The position numbers were made by a program, and so were the translations under genes. Positions 8,369 to 16,468 of a DNA stretch of 64,000 bases are shown one piece after another (the first letter of the stretch is position 1; each line of letters opens with the position of its first letter). The notes beneath the pieces are model-generated. The model ran no database searches, was not told the DNA's origin, and saw only the letters and a list, made by a program, of their open reading frames with translations. Source of the DNA: Edaphobacter dinghuensis (GTDB lineage: Bacteria > Acidobacteriota > Terriglobia > Terriglobales > Acidobacteriaceae); contig NZ_BMGT01000002.1 in assembly GCF_014640335.1 (NCBI RefSeq), positions 186,001 through 250,000 of the forward strand, given 5' to 3'.

Positions 8369-11300
8369 ATGATTCGTGCACTGGTTGATTTTGCGCTCAG
8401 GAACCGATGGATTGTGCTCGGCGGCGCCATTCTGCTGTTCTGCTGGGGTATTCTTTCGTTTCGCAACCTGCCTATTGAGGCGTATCCAGACGTTGCAAAC
8501 AATTATGTGCAAGTTATTACCCAATGGCCTGGACGAGCTTCGGAAGAGGTAGAGCAGCAGGTCACGATTCCGATCGAAATAGCGATGGCGGGTATTCCGC
8601 ACATGCAACATCTTCGCTCGGCGTCGCTAGCTGGCCTTTCCAGCATCACGATGGTCTTCGATGATGATTCAACGAATGACTGGAACCGCGAGCACGTGCT
8701 TGAGCGATTGTCGCAGGTTACTCTACCTGCTGGTCTGCAGCCGCAGATGGGAACTGACTATAGTCCTGTTGGCCAGATTTACTGGTATACGTTGGAAAGC
8801 AAAAATCCATCATATGACCTAATGGAATTGAAATCCCTTGAAGACTGGACTTTGGAGAAAGCATACAAGAATGTTCCAGGTGTCGTTGATGTTTCAAGCT
8901 TCGGCGGAACAACAAAGGAATATCAGGTACGACTCGACCCTGACAAGCTTATCTCCTATGGACTAAGCATTAGTCAGGTAGAGCAGCAACTAGCAAATAA
9001 TAATGTGAATGCTGGAGGTAGCTTCATCGAAGAAGGAAGCCAGCAGATCAATGTACGCGCCGTTGGCCTCTTCACAAATATTCAAGACATTGCGAACACG
9101 GTCATAAAAACGCAGAACGGGACACCACTGCGAATTAAAGACATTGCGACCGTTACCCAAGGATCTAAGATTCGCCTGGGACAGATTGGAAAGGCCATTC
9201 GACGTGTAGATGGCAAAGTCGTCGATAACGATGACGTTGTAGAAGGTGTCGTTCTTCTACAGAAAGGAGACGATGCTGATCCGGTTCTCCAATCCATTCA
9301 CAAGATGACAGACGAGTTGAACGATCATATTCTTCCCAAGGGAGTGAAGATTGTTCCATTTCTAGATCGATCTGATCTAGTGCATTACACAACACATACT
9401 GTATTGCACAACATGGCGCACGGCATCATTCTTGTAGCGATCATCCTGTTTTTATTTCTTGGCAATGCTCGCGGCGCTTTTATCGTTGCACTTACGATCC
9501 CTTTTTCTCTGCTGTTCGCTTCGATTTGTCTCGATTTGCGGCATATTCCGGCAAATCTCCTCTCTCTTGGCGCACTCGATTTTGGAATGGTAGTTGATGG
9601 CGCTGTGGTCATGATAGAAAACATCATCCGTCACCTCAGCCATAATGGAACGGATTACCGCAGTCCAAGAGACAAAATCCGAGATGCTGCACATGAAGTG
9701 CAACGCCCCGTCTTCTATGCGATTGCCATTATTATCACTGCCTATCTTCCAATTTTTACACTACAGGCCGTAGAAGGACGTCTCTTCAAACCCATGGCCT
9801 GGACAGTTGCCTTTGCTCTGCTTGGGGCGCTTACTTTTTCTATGCTCATAGCCCCAGTGCTGGCGGATTTTTTCTTTCAGCGCGGCGCTAAAGAGTGGGC
9901 CAACCCGGTAATGACGTGGCTTACCGTTAGGTATCGTCCGGCGGTAAAGTGGGCCATCAAACGCCGCATCTTCACAGTAGGAGTTGCAGTAGTCGCTCTC
10001 CTCATTGCTGCTTTCCTCGCCTTTGGTGGCGCAATCGGCTCCGAGTTTCTACCTCATCTTGATGAAGGAGCACTGTGGATTCGTGGAACGCTCGCTCCAA
10101 GTACTGGCCCAACCGAGGGTGTAGACCTGACCAATAGGGCTCGTATCATCATGGCTTCCTTTCCAGAAGTTACACAAGTGGTAAGCCAGGTTGGCCGTCC
10201 AGACGACGGCACCGACACAACCGGCTTCTTCAATACCGAATATTTTGTGGATCTAAAACAGAAAGAAGAATGGCGCCCGGTCTTTCACCAAAATAAAGAT
10301 GCGTTGATTGCCGCGATGAATGAACAATTGGAGAAGATACCTGGAGTGATCTGGAACTTCTCGCAACCGATTTCTGACAACATGGAAGAGGCTGTCAGTG
10401 GAGTAAAGGGCGAGCTTGCAGTAAAAATTTACGGCGACGATTTGAAAACGCTAGAGGCAAAAGGCAATCAAGTAGTTGACGTCATGAGCCAGGTAAAGGG
10501 AGTGCAGGATCTTGGGCTCTTCCGCATTATTGGCCAACCCAACCTAAATTTCACCGTAAACCGCGATGCTGCGGCACGTTGGGGCATCAACGTTGCAGAT
10601 GTCCAGGATGCAATCCAGACAGCGGTTGGAGGCGGCGCGCTCACTCAGGTATTGAAGGGCGATGCACGTTACGATGTCACATTGCGTTACCAGAAAGAAT
10701 ATCGAGACACGAGAGAAGCCATTGAAAATATCCGGTTACTTTCTCCATCAGGTGAACGTGTATCTCTTGCGCAACTTACAAATGCAGCTACCGATGACGG
10801 AGCAGAAGAAATTTACCGTGAGGGCGGTCAGCGCTATGTGGCAATCAAGTACAGTGTGCGCGGACGCGACCTGGGCAGCACAGTAGAAGAAGCTATTGCG
10901 CATGTAAACAGAGACGTAAAGCTGCCACCTGGATATCACTTCGATTGGGCGGGGGAGTATGAGAGCCAGAAGCGGGCCAACCGTCGATTTGCAGTAGTAC
11001 TTCCCGTTACTGTGCTGATCATCTTCCTAATCCTCTATACGATGTTCAAGTCTTTCAAGTGGGCAATACTCATTATGGCCAATGTTGCTTTGGCCAGCAT
11101 CGGCGGACTAGCAGCGCTTCTGGTCACACATACAAACTTCAGCGTTTCTTCCGATGTCGGATTGCTGGCTTTGTTTGGTGTATCAGTGCAAACAGGTGTA
11201 ATTATGCTGGAATACATCAACCAGCTACGTGCGCGTGGTAATGCAACTGAGGAATCAGCCATAGAAGGGGCTGTTCTGCGCCTGCGTCCGATCATGATCA

Positions 11301-11506
11301 CAATGCTTGTAGCAACGCTTGGTCTCTTGCCAGCTGCACTGTCACACGGGATTGGCTCAGACTCACAACGCCCATTTGCCATTGTGATTGTCGGAGGATT
11401 GGTAGCCAGTCTGGTGATGAGCGTATTCCTCTTGCCTACACTCTATGTCTGGATCGCTAACGAGAATGATGTCCTTCCTGCTGTAGAGACTGAATTCCAG
11501 AATTAG
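8369..11506 (+). CDS. efflux RND transporter, heavy-metal (CzcA-like) type
   Basis: Inner-membrane proton-driven pump of 1045 aa, the normal length for HME-RND proteins. The N-terminus has the first transmembrane helix and the PIEAYPDVANNYVQV region typical of CusA/CzcA. In TM4, near residues 404-418, it reads DFGMVVDGAVVMIEN, with the Asp-Asp-Glu set known from divalent-cation pumps (CzcA-like) rather than the DAAIVMIEN form of copper/silver pumps. From this I infer export of divalent metals such as Zn, Co or Cd, but exact substrates cannot be read from the motif. It is the third gene of a compact channel-adaptor-pump operon with no internal gaps. No metal-responsive regulator is adjacent; the nearest regulators are the two-component system beyond asnB and the AraC-type gene downstream. 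Confidence 0.94.
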   Translation: MIRALVDFALRNRWIVLGGAILLFCWGILSFRNLPIEAYPDVANNYVQVITQWPGRASEEVEQQVTIPIEIAMAGIPHMQHLRSASLAGLSSITMVFDDDSTNDWNREHVLERLSQVTLPAGLQPQMGTDYSPVGQIYWYTLESKNPSYDLMELKSLEDWTLEKAYKNVPGVVDVSSFGGTTKEYQVRLDPDKLISYGLSISQVEQQLANNNVNAGGSFIEEGSQQINVRAVGLFTNIQDIANTVIKTQNGTPLRIKDIATVTQGSKIRLGQIGKAIRRVDGKVVDNDDVVEGVVLLQKGDDADPVLQSIHKMTDELNDHILPKGVKIVPFLDRSDLVHYTTHTVLHNMAHGIILVAIILFLFLGNARGAFIVALTIPFSLLFASICLDLRHIPANLLSLGALDFGMVVDGAVVMIENIIRHLSHNGTDYRSPRDKIRDAAHEVQRPVFYAIAIIITAYLPIFTLQAVEGRLFKPMAWTVAFALLGALTFSMLIAPVLADFFFQRGAKEWANPVMTWLTVRYRPAVKWAIKRRIFTVGVAVVALLIAAFLAFGGAIGSEFLPHLDEGALWIRGTLAPSTGPTEGVDLTNRARIIMASFPEVTQVVSQVGRPDDGTDTTGFFNTEYFVDLKQKEEWRPVFHQNKDALIAAMNEQLEKIPGVIWNFSQPISDNMEEAVSGVKGELAVKIYGDDLKTLEAKGNQVVDVMSQVKGVQDLGLFRIIGQPNLNFTVNRDAAARWGINVADVQDAIQTAVGGGALTQVLKGDARYDVTLRYQKEYRDTREAIENIRLLSPSGERVSLAQLTNAATDDGAEEIYREGGQRYVAIKYSVRGRDLGSTVEEAIAHVNRDVKLPPGYHFDWAGEYESQKRANRRFAVVLPVTVLIIFLILYTMFKSFKWAILIMANVALASIGGLAALLVTHTNFSVSSDVGLLALFGVSVQTGVIMLEYINQLRARGNATEESAIEGAVLRLRPIMITMLVATLGLLPAALSHGIGSDSQRPFAIVIVGGLVASLVMSVFLLPTLYVWIANENDVLPAVETEFQN

Positions 11507-11549
11507 CTCTACTCCGCATTAGAGACACGTATTTGAATTTGAGCGATTG

Positions 11550-11699
11550 ATGTCGAAGACTTGTTACCCTCGAAAAAAGCGATTCGGAAGTCGGCCTATA
11601 CGGACGCTCTTCTGGTTTGGCTTTGCGCTAATCACGGCAGTTTTAGTATGGACTTTTGCGATGGTCTTTTTGCAGGCACTTAATCAGTTGAAAAAGTAG
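11550..11699 (+). CDS. small single-span membrane protein, 49 aa
   Basis: Short open frame 43 bp after the RND pump gene on the same strand. The product starts MSKTCYPRKKRFG, a strongly basic tail, then a single hydrophobic span (about residues 20-42, LFWFGFALITAVLVWTFAMVF), and ends QLKK. This positive-inside single-span layout is typical of real small membrane proteins. There is no obvious strong ribosome site, and I do not recognise the family. By position it could be an accessory subunit of the pump, as AcrZ is for AcrB, but this is inference. It ends 21 bp before the convergent AraC-type gene. Confidence 0.5.
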   Translation: MSKTCYPRKKRFGSRPIRTLFWFGFALITAVLVWTFAMVFLQALNQLKK

Positions 11700-11720
11700 T
11701 ATGTGTCATTTATATAATTG

Positions 11721-12731
11721 CTAATTAATGGTTAGTGCTCGCTGAGCTTCGCGCCAGAGGCCAGGCGGTACGCCTTCCCAACCTCGGAATGCACGAGTGA
11801 AGGAGTTTGCATCCTCATATCCGAGTAAATAAGCTGCCTCATTCAGTTCAAGGGCGGAGTTTCTAAGATAGTATCGCGCCATCTGATGACGTGCTTCGTC
11901 AAGGATTTGTTGGAAGCTTGAACCTAACTCCTGTAATCGGCGTTGCAGTGTACGTGAACTTATGTGCAGATCACTCGAAACGCCCTCAATCGTCGGACGA
12001 TGGCCAGTAAGCTTCTGCTGAATTGTATTTCGCACAAGCTCGAGGAAACTATCTTCGTCGCTAGTGTATTGTTCGAGATCCTGCTCGAACTGTGGAGCAA
12101 GCATATCTAGCAATTCTATGTTCCGCGTTACGAATGGGAGTGCCGCATCACTCTCTCGGAACACCATAGCATTTCGAGGCTGCCCATCAATCACCGAACA
12201 ACCAAAGTGCCGTTCTAAGAGCTTCAGATGAGAGCGTGGCTGTACAAATTCCACTCTCAGCGGTGAAATGCGTGTTCCACTACCATGACGCGCAATGGTA
12301 AGCACCCAGGCAAAACAGTGTTCAATGAGTGTCTGTGGCTCGGCCTCTACGGCTAACGTCCAGCTAAACTGAATGGTCCATTCCCCGCCCTCGGTCCTGT
12401 ACAGAATCTCCTCCGGGGCAGATAGCTTCTTATAACGAGCCATATGCTGAACAGCTGCGCCGAAGTTTTCCGTCGATAAGGCGGCGATACCCATTGGATG
12501 AAACCGCTCGGTCTTTGTCTCGGTTCCTAACTTAAGACCGATGGCCGGATCGTTGCTTACTTGTCTGATAGCCTGCCAAAGCGCAAACATCTCCTCTGTT
12601 GAGACAAGAATGCGAGTTTGGTCAAAAAGATTCTGCGGCAGTCCAGCTCTACGCAGGACCGCCGAGACTTGAACTCCCTCTTCTTCCAATCTGGCGTGAA
12701 GACCAACCGCAACTCGAAAGTGCTTAACCAT
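11721..12731 (-). CDS. AraC-family transcriptional regulator (arabinose-binding-like N-terminus)
   Basis: 336-aa regulator with a long N-terminal ligand-binding-like domain of the kind found in OruR and related proteins, and a C-terminal double helix-turn-helix (SSRTLQRRLQELGSSFQQIL ... YLLGYEDANSFTRAFRGWEG). It starts 2 bp after the stop of the alcohol dehydrogenase gene, so the two form an operon. A pair of 16-bp direct repeats spaced 21 bp apart lies just upstream of that dehydrogenase and is a good candidate operator for this protein. The ligand is unknown; an alcohol, aldehyde or related metabolite would make sense from the neighbour. Confidence 0.9.
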   Translation of the reverse strand: MVKHFRVAVGLHARLEEEGVQVSAVLRRAGLPQNLFDQTRILVSTEEMFALWQAIRQVSNDPAIGLKLGTETKTERFHPMGIAALSTENFGAAVQHMARYKKLSAPEEILYRTEGGEWTIQFSWTLAVEAEPQTLIEHCFAWVLTIARHGSGTRISPLRVEFVQPRSHLKLLERHFGCSVIDGQPRNAMVFRESDAALPFVTRNIELLDMLAPQFEQDLEQYTSDEDSFLELVRNTIQQKLTGHRPTIEGVSSDLHISSRTLQRRLQELGSSFQQILDEARHQMARYYLRNSALELNEAAYLLGYEDANSFTRAFRGWEGVPPGLWREAQRALTIN

Positions 12732-12733
12732 AC

Positions 12734-13798
12734 TTACTCAGACTTAAGAGATACCATGTCGATGGAGAAGCGATATTTCACATCAGACTTCAGCAGTCTC
12801 TCGTAAGCTTCGTTGATTTGTTGAATAGCAATGACTTCCACGTCCGATGTAATGTTATGCTCGCCGCAAAAATTCAGCATCTCCTGAGTTTCAGGAAGAC
12901 CGCCAATTGGTGACCCTGATACGCTACGACGTCCGAAGATGAGACCAAAAGAGCTTAGGCTCAACGGCTTCTCTGGCGCGCCAACCAAGGTCATATTGCC
13001 GTCGCGAGCTAGTAAGTTAATGTAGGCATTGATGTCATGATCGGCTGAGACAGCATCGAGAATAAAGTCGAAGCTACCCGCATGTTTCTGCATCTCATTG
13101 GCATCCCGGGAGAGAACAACCTCATCTGCGCCTAGACGCAGCGCATCATCAATCTTGCTAACTGATGTTGTAAAAACTACTGTGTGGGCACCCAGTGCAC
13201 GAGCAAACTTGACACCCATGTGACCTAACCCGCCAAGGCCGACGATACCAACCTTCTTCCCTGCTGTGACGCCCCAGTGACGCATCGGAGAATAGGTCGT
13301 GATTCCTGCACAGAGAAGTGGCGCCGCAGCGGCAAGATTGAGATTGGATGGGATGCTAACAACGAAACGCTGGTTCACAACTATGCTGTCGGAATAACCG
13401 CCGTAGGTCACTCCGCCGATGTGCTTGTCCGGAAAACCGTAGGTGAGTGTCTGATTCGGACAAAACTGCTCCAAGCCAGCCTGGCATGAGGGGCAGGTAC
13501 CATCAGAATCTACCAGGCAACCTACCCCGGCAAGATCGTCGACCTTAAACTTCGTAACGGCTGAGCCAACCTTCGTGATACGTCCAACGATCTCGTGACC
13601 GGGAACACAGGGATAGACAGTGGGAAGTACATCGCTCCACTCATTGCGGACATAGTGCAAATCTGAGTGACAGATTCCACAGAATAGAATTTCGATCTGA
13701 ACGTCATTTTCGTTGGGATCGCGCCGGGCGATCACGGTAGGTGCAAGCGGGGATGTCGCACTGGAAGCGGAGTAGGCTTTAGCGTTGAACATTCCCAT
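12734..13798 (-). CDS. zinc-dependent alcohol dehydrogenase (cinnamyl alcohol dehydrogenase/YahK type)
   Basis: Medium-chain dehydrogenase of 354 aa, likely NADP-linked, converting alcohols and aldehydes. Catalytic zinc ligands are visible in GICHSDLH (Cys43), PGHE (His68) and a Cys in LLCAGIT. The nucleotide site is GLGGLGHMGVKFA. The structural-zinc lobe is unusual: relatives have four cysteines, while here the first position is Asp99 (DSDGTCPSC), leaving Cys102, Cys105 and Cys113. The gene heads an operon with the AraC-type regulator. A direct-repeat operator candidate lies 30-66 bp upstream. Confidence 0.93.
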   Translation of the reverse strand: MGMFNAKAYSASSATSPLAPTVIARRDPNENDVQIEILFCGICHSDLHYVRNEWSDVLPTVYPCVPGHEIVGRITKVGSAVTKFKVDDLAGVGCLVDSDGTCPSCQAGLEQFCPNQTLTYGFPDKHIGGVTYGGYSDSIVVNQRFVVSIPSNLNLAAAAPLLCAGITTYSPMRHWGVTAGKKVGIVGLGGLGHMGVKFARALGAHTVVFTTSVSKIDDALRLGADEVVLSRDANEMQKHAGSFDFILDAVSADHDINAYINLLARDGNMTLVGAPEKPLSLSSFGLIFGRRSVSGSPIGGLPETQEMLNFCGEHNITSDVEVIAIQQINEAYERLLKSDVKYRFSIDMVSLKSE

Positions 13799-13827
13799 AC
13801 ATTAGTCGCTTGATAAATAGATTTCCA

Positions 13828-13864
13828 TGCAAAAGACGCCATTGCATCTGCAAAACACGCCATT
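13828..13864 (-). promoter_or_regulatory. tandem direct repeats, probable AraC-type operator
   Basis: Two 16-bp copies, TGCAAAAGACGCCATT (13828-13843) and TGCAAAACACGCCATT (13849-13864), differ at one base and repeat with a 21-bp period, i.e. two helical turns. This is the layout bound by AraC-family proteins with tandem helix-turn-helix motifs. It sits 30-66 bp upstream of the dehydrogenase start, and an AraC-family gene is the second gene of that operon, so autoregulation is likely. Confidence 0.7.
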
Positions 13865-13981
13865 CTTTTATTAATAAATAAAACGCATAAAAGTAAAAAA
13901 GGATCGTCCGAATACTTTGCAGATACGATTGGCGATTCAAAACGCAATTCGCAACTCATGTAAACACAACCTGAGAGGAAG

Positions 13982-14410
13982 CTAGTCAATCCGTTTAGTA
14001 CTTGCCTGCCGAAACTTAGGTTTACTCTTGCCTTCGAGATTAAGTGCTACGGCATCTCGAATGAGCTGTTTCAAGGCCACCTCATCGATCTTGTCGCTTT
14101 CGCGAATGTCGATGGCGCGTCTGACATTGCCTTCGAGGCTGGAGTTGAATAGACCTGAAGGATCCTCCAACGAAGCTCCTTTAGCAAACGTCATCTTGAC
14201 GACACTTTTATATGTCTCTCCTGTGCAGATAATACCGCCATGAGAAAAGATGGGAGTTCCCATCCACTTCCACTCCTCGACGATCTCAGGATCGGCGGCA
14301 TGTATGATTGCTCGTACCTTTGCGAGTGTCTTTCCGCGCCAATCGTTAAGTTCTTTGATCTTCGCATCGATGAGTACAGAAGCAGATTCTGCCGGAATAG
14401 TCTTCTTCAT
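13982..14410 (-). CDS. DUF1801/YdhG-like protein
   Basis: 142-aa soluble protein of the DUF1801 superfamily. Typical features are the early helix with ELNDWRGKTLAKVRAIIHAADP, then EEWKWMGTPIFSHGGIICTGETYKSVVKMTFAKGASL, matching the family's WxMPxF-like core, and a basic C-terminal tail (KSKPKFRQASTKRID). The molecular role of the family is not established, although members often sit near stress or SRPBCC genes, as here. It lies upstream of none of the ArsR operon genes but shares their orientation, 80 bp downstream of DoxX. Confidence 0.8.
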   Translation of the reverse strand: MKKTIPAESASVLIDAKIKELNDWRGKTLAKVRAIIHAADPEIVEEWKWMGTPIFSHGGIICTGETYKSVVKMTFAKGASLEDPSGLFNSSLEGNVRRAIDIRESDKIDEVALKQLIRDAVALNLEGKSKPKFRQASTKRID

Positions 14411-14490
14411 AGATAAACTCCAGTTCTCGCACCTAATTTAGCTGCGCTTTTTCGAAACCTGCAAACTTCGCAATGTCAGGCACTCCGTTT

Positions 14491-14877
14491 CTACAGCAGT
14501 GCCGGCGAGGCTTGCAGGCGTCGCCAGAAGAAATACGACATGCCCCAGAGAACCCCAGTCCCTGCAGCCCAACCCCATGCATTCACCCCATCGCCGACAG
14601 AGAGATGAGCGACCAGAGCCGAGACGAGCGTGATGGCGAAGCCCGCATAGGCCCATTCCTTGAGTCGCGCAGGAACCATGGGGACGAGCAGTACGGCTAC
14701 GCCTGCCAATTTTACCCAGGAGAGTTCTATTCGGAAATAGGCAGGAAACCCGAGGTGGGCAAAGGCCGTAGCCACCTCAGGAAGACGCAACTGCGCATAG
14801 GCTGTAAAGCTCATTTGGAGCGCAAACAATACTGTAGAGATCCAGAAGCCGACGATCATTCCTCTGGGTTCCTTCAT
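14491..14877 (-). CDS. DoxX-family membrane protein
   Basis: 128-aa protein with four hydrophobic segments (around FWISTVLFALQMSF, VKLAGVAVLLVPM, AYAGFAITLVSALV and WAAGTGVLWGMSYF), the DoxX-like layout. The start is set at the ATG at 14877, which overlaps the TGA of the SRPBCC gene in an ATGA junction; a much longer in-frame extension upstream lies inside that gene and is rejected. It is the third gene of an arsR-SRPBCC-doxX operon, a combination common in soil bacteria. The biochemical role is unknown. Confidence 0.85.
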   Translation of the reverse strand: MKEPRGMIVGFWISTVLFALQMSFTAYAQLRLPEVATAFAHLGFPAYFRIELSWVKLAGVAVLLVPMVPARLKEWAYAGFAITLVSALVAHLSVGDGVNAWGWAAGTGVLWGMSYFFWRRLQASPALL

Positions 14878-15320
14878 ACTGCACCACCGTCGAGCACCCG
14901 CTCCAATCCGTCGAAGAATTTTTGCCAGCCGTACTTCGCACCCTGGTAATTTGCCTGTTGCTCGGGACCGAAGCCTGACTGCTCCATGCGTACGTGCGTG
15001 CCACCCTCCGCTGGAGTCAACGTCCAGAGGACCACCCATTGCAGGCCGCCGACACCTTCGCTTCCACCAACACCCCAGCTATACGACAGACGTTGCAACG
15101 GATCAATAACGAGTACCTCTCCGTCGACGATGCCATTCCAATTCGGCATAGGATCAGCCCGAAACTGGAACTTTCGCCCAACCACGGGCTCAAAGTCGTT
15201 GCTCATCATCCACTGCGCAAGAAGCGGACTCTCTGTAAGCGCACGCCACAGTTTCGTTGGTGGGTGTGGAAATACTCTCTCCATTACAAGCGTACGAGGA
15301 CTCTCTGTTGAGTTGCTCAT
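14874..15320 (-). CDS. SRPBCC (AHSA1-like) domain protein
   Basis: 148-aa START-fold protein of the activator-of-Hsp90-ATPase-homologue type. Visible marks are VFPHPPTKLWRALTESPLLAQWM near the N-terminus, the central sheet region VVGRKFQFRADPMP and the C-terminal helix with GWQKFFDGLERVL. Such domains bind small hydrophobic ligands in a deep pocket. It overlaps the ArsR-type gene (ATGA at 15320-15317) and the DoxX gene (ATGA), so three genes are translationally coupled. The ligand is unknown. Confidence 0.88.
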   Translation of the reverse strand: MSNSTESPRTLVMERVFPHPPTKLWRALTESPLLAQWMMSNDFEPVVGRKFQFRADPMPNWNGIVDGEVLVIDPLQRLSYSWGVGGSEGVGGLQWVVLWTLTPAEGGTHVRMEQSGFGPEQQANYQGAKYGWQKFFDGLERVLDGGAV

Positions 15321-15655
15321 GGATCCATCCTTTCTAAAAGAGCTTCGAGACGGTCAAACCGATCGCGCCAGAAGGCACCGTAGAGATTAAGCCAATCCAC
15401 CATGGGTGCCAGCGCATTGAGCTGCGCGCAATAGTGTGTTTCACGTCCCTCGCGGCGGTGTCGCACCAGCTTTGCCCGCTTCAACACGGTCAGGTGCTTG
15501 GAAACAGCAGGTTGCGATATGCCCGCATAGTGCGTTAGCGCGTGGACTGTTTGCTCGCCTTGCCGAGTCAGCTCCTCGAAGATGGCTCTACGCGTTGGAT
15601 CGGCAAGAGCTCGAAACACATGATTGGTATTGGCCGGTTTCACTTTCAAAACCAT
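15317..15655 (-). CDS. ArsR/SmtB-family winged-helix repressor
   Basis: 112-aa regulator with the ArsR fold: FRALADPTRRAIFEELT, then the recognition helix region AGISQPAVSKHLTVLKRAKLV and the wing HRREGRETHYCAQL. No CxC-type metal site is seen, as usual for the members paired with SRPBCC proteins. The annotated ATG (15655) lies inside a perfect 12-bp palindrome (15648-15675) that also covers the best -10 element, so a start at the GTG codon 5 (15643) must be considered. It is the first gene of the arsR-SRPBCC-doxX operon and begins 21 bp after the eutC stop. It probably represses its own operon. Confidence 0.88.
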   Translation of the reverse strand: MVLKVKPANTNHVFRALADPTRRAIFEELTRQGEQTVHALTHYAGISQPAVSKHLTVLKRAKLVRHRREGRETHYCAQLNALAPMVDWLNLYGAFWRDRFDRLEALLERMDP

Positions 15656-15680
15656 AACCGCATGGTTATGGTTTTGTCAA
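15648..15680 (-). promoter_or_regulatory. palindromic operator with overlapping promoter for the arsR operon
   Basis: Perfect inverted repeat AAAACCATAACC (15648-15659), 4-nt centre, GGTTATGGTTTT (15664-15675). Reading leftward, TTGACA (15680-15675) and TTATGG (15657-15652) are 17 bp apart, a plausible sigma-70 promoter, and the palindrome fills the spacer. This fits an ArsR-type autorepressor site. The TTGACA overlaps the TGA stop codon of eutC. Confidence 0.7.
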
Positions 15681-16468
15681 ATACAAGCCGCGTTATTTGC
15701 TTTCAATTGATCTACAACTTTCGATTGTGCAAATGTACTGTCATCTTTTAAACGGACTCCTGTGTTGCCCAGCGCTCGTGCTTCGCGAAGCAGATAGACA
15801 AGCCTAAAGGCAGCCTCTTCATAAGAGAGCCCAGATAGACGAATATTCGAAATGCAATTCCGTTCTGCATCCGAGCGTCCAACATACGGCTTATAGGTGA
15901 GATAGGCGCCAAGGCTATCTACTGCGGTTAATCCTGGTCTTTCTCCAATCAGGATGACTACCGCCTCAGCTCCGCGAATCGCACCTATCTCATCACCCAA
16001 AGCCACACGCGCCTGCGTGGCCAGCATAATCTCATCTAACTCCCATTCGACAAGTTGAGGTTGCAATATCTTTAGCAGTACAAGTGAATGCTCCTTGGCG
16101 GCAAGTGATGAGAGTCCGTCGGCAATGACAATGGTAAGTCTTCTTGCTGAATGCGATAGCGGATGTAAGTTCTCAATACATTCGGCTGCAAGTCTGCGTC
16201 CAAGATCGGGACGATGAAGATATTCCGTACGATTCCTTGCCTGACTCCACACTTTGCGCGATAGAAATCCAGCATCGGTGAGTTCCAATGTCAACACATC
16301 CGCTTGAAATGGAGCATAGATAACGTCTTTCGCGCGCGCGTGAGCCATGCTGAAGCTCAGCAATACCTCTGTCGGCAGACTCGATCCAACTCTTCCCAGG
16401 CCAACATGTGCTTCTGTAAATCGCGATAATGTTTGCCAGGGGTCGGGCGGGGCAAATGATTTGCTCAT
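15677..16468 (-). CDS. eutC: ethanolamine ammonia-lyase small subunit
   Basis: Small subunit (263 aa) of the adenosylcobalamin-dependent enzyme that splits ethanolamine into acetaldehyde and ammonia. Typical EutC stretches are visible: GRVGSSLPTEVLLSFSMAHARAKDVIYAP near the start, IVIADGLSS in the middle and EAVVILIGERPGLTAVDSLGAYLTY with SNIRLSGLSYEEAAFRLVYLL at the end. It overlaps eutB by four bases (ATGA at 16468-16465). No eutA reactivase, acetaldehyde dehydrogenase or shell-protein gene is nearby, so the pair is probably a minimal nitrogen-acquisition version of the pathway. Confidence 0.95.
   Translation of the reverse strand: MSKSFAPPDPWQTLSRFTEAHVGLGRVGSSLPTEVLLSFSMAHARAKDVIYAPFQADVLTLELTDAGFLSRKVWSQARNRTEYLHRPDLGRRLAAECIENLHPLSHSARRLTIVIADGLSSLAAKEHSLVLLKILQPQLVEWELDEIMLATQARVALGDEIGAIRGAEAVVILIGERPGLTAVDSLGAYLTYKPYVGRSDAERNCISNIRLSGLSYEEAAFRLVYLLREARALGNTGVRLKDDSTFAQSKVVDQLKANNAACI

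Noticed and set aside
14878-15039. 54-codon extension of the DoxX gene
   Set aside because: Lies inside the SRPBCC gene; the ATG at 14877 in an ATGA overlap gives a normal DoxX length.
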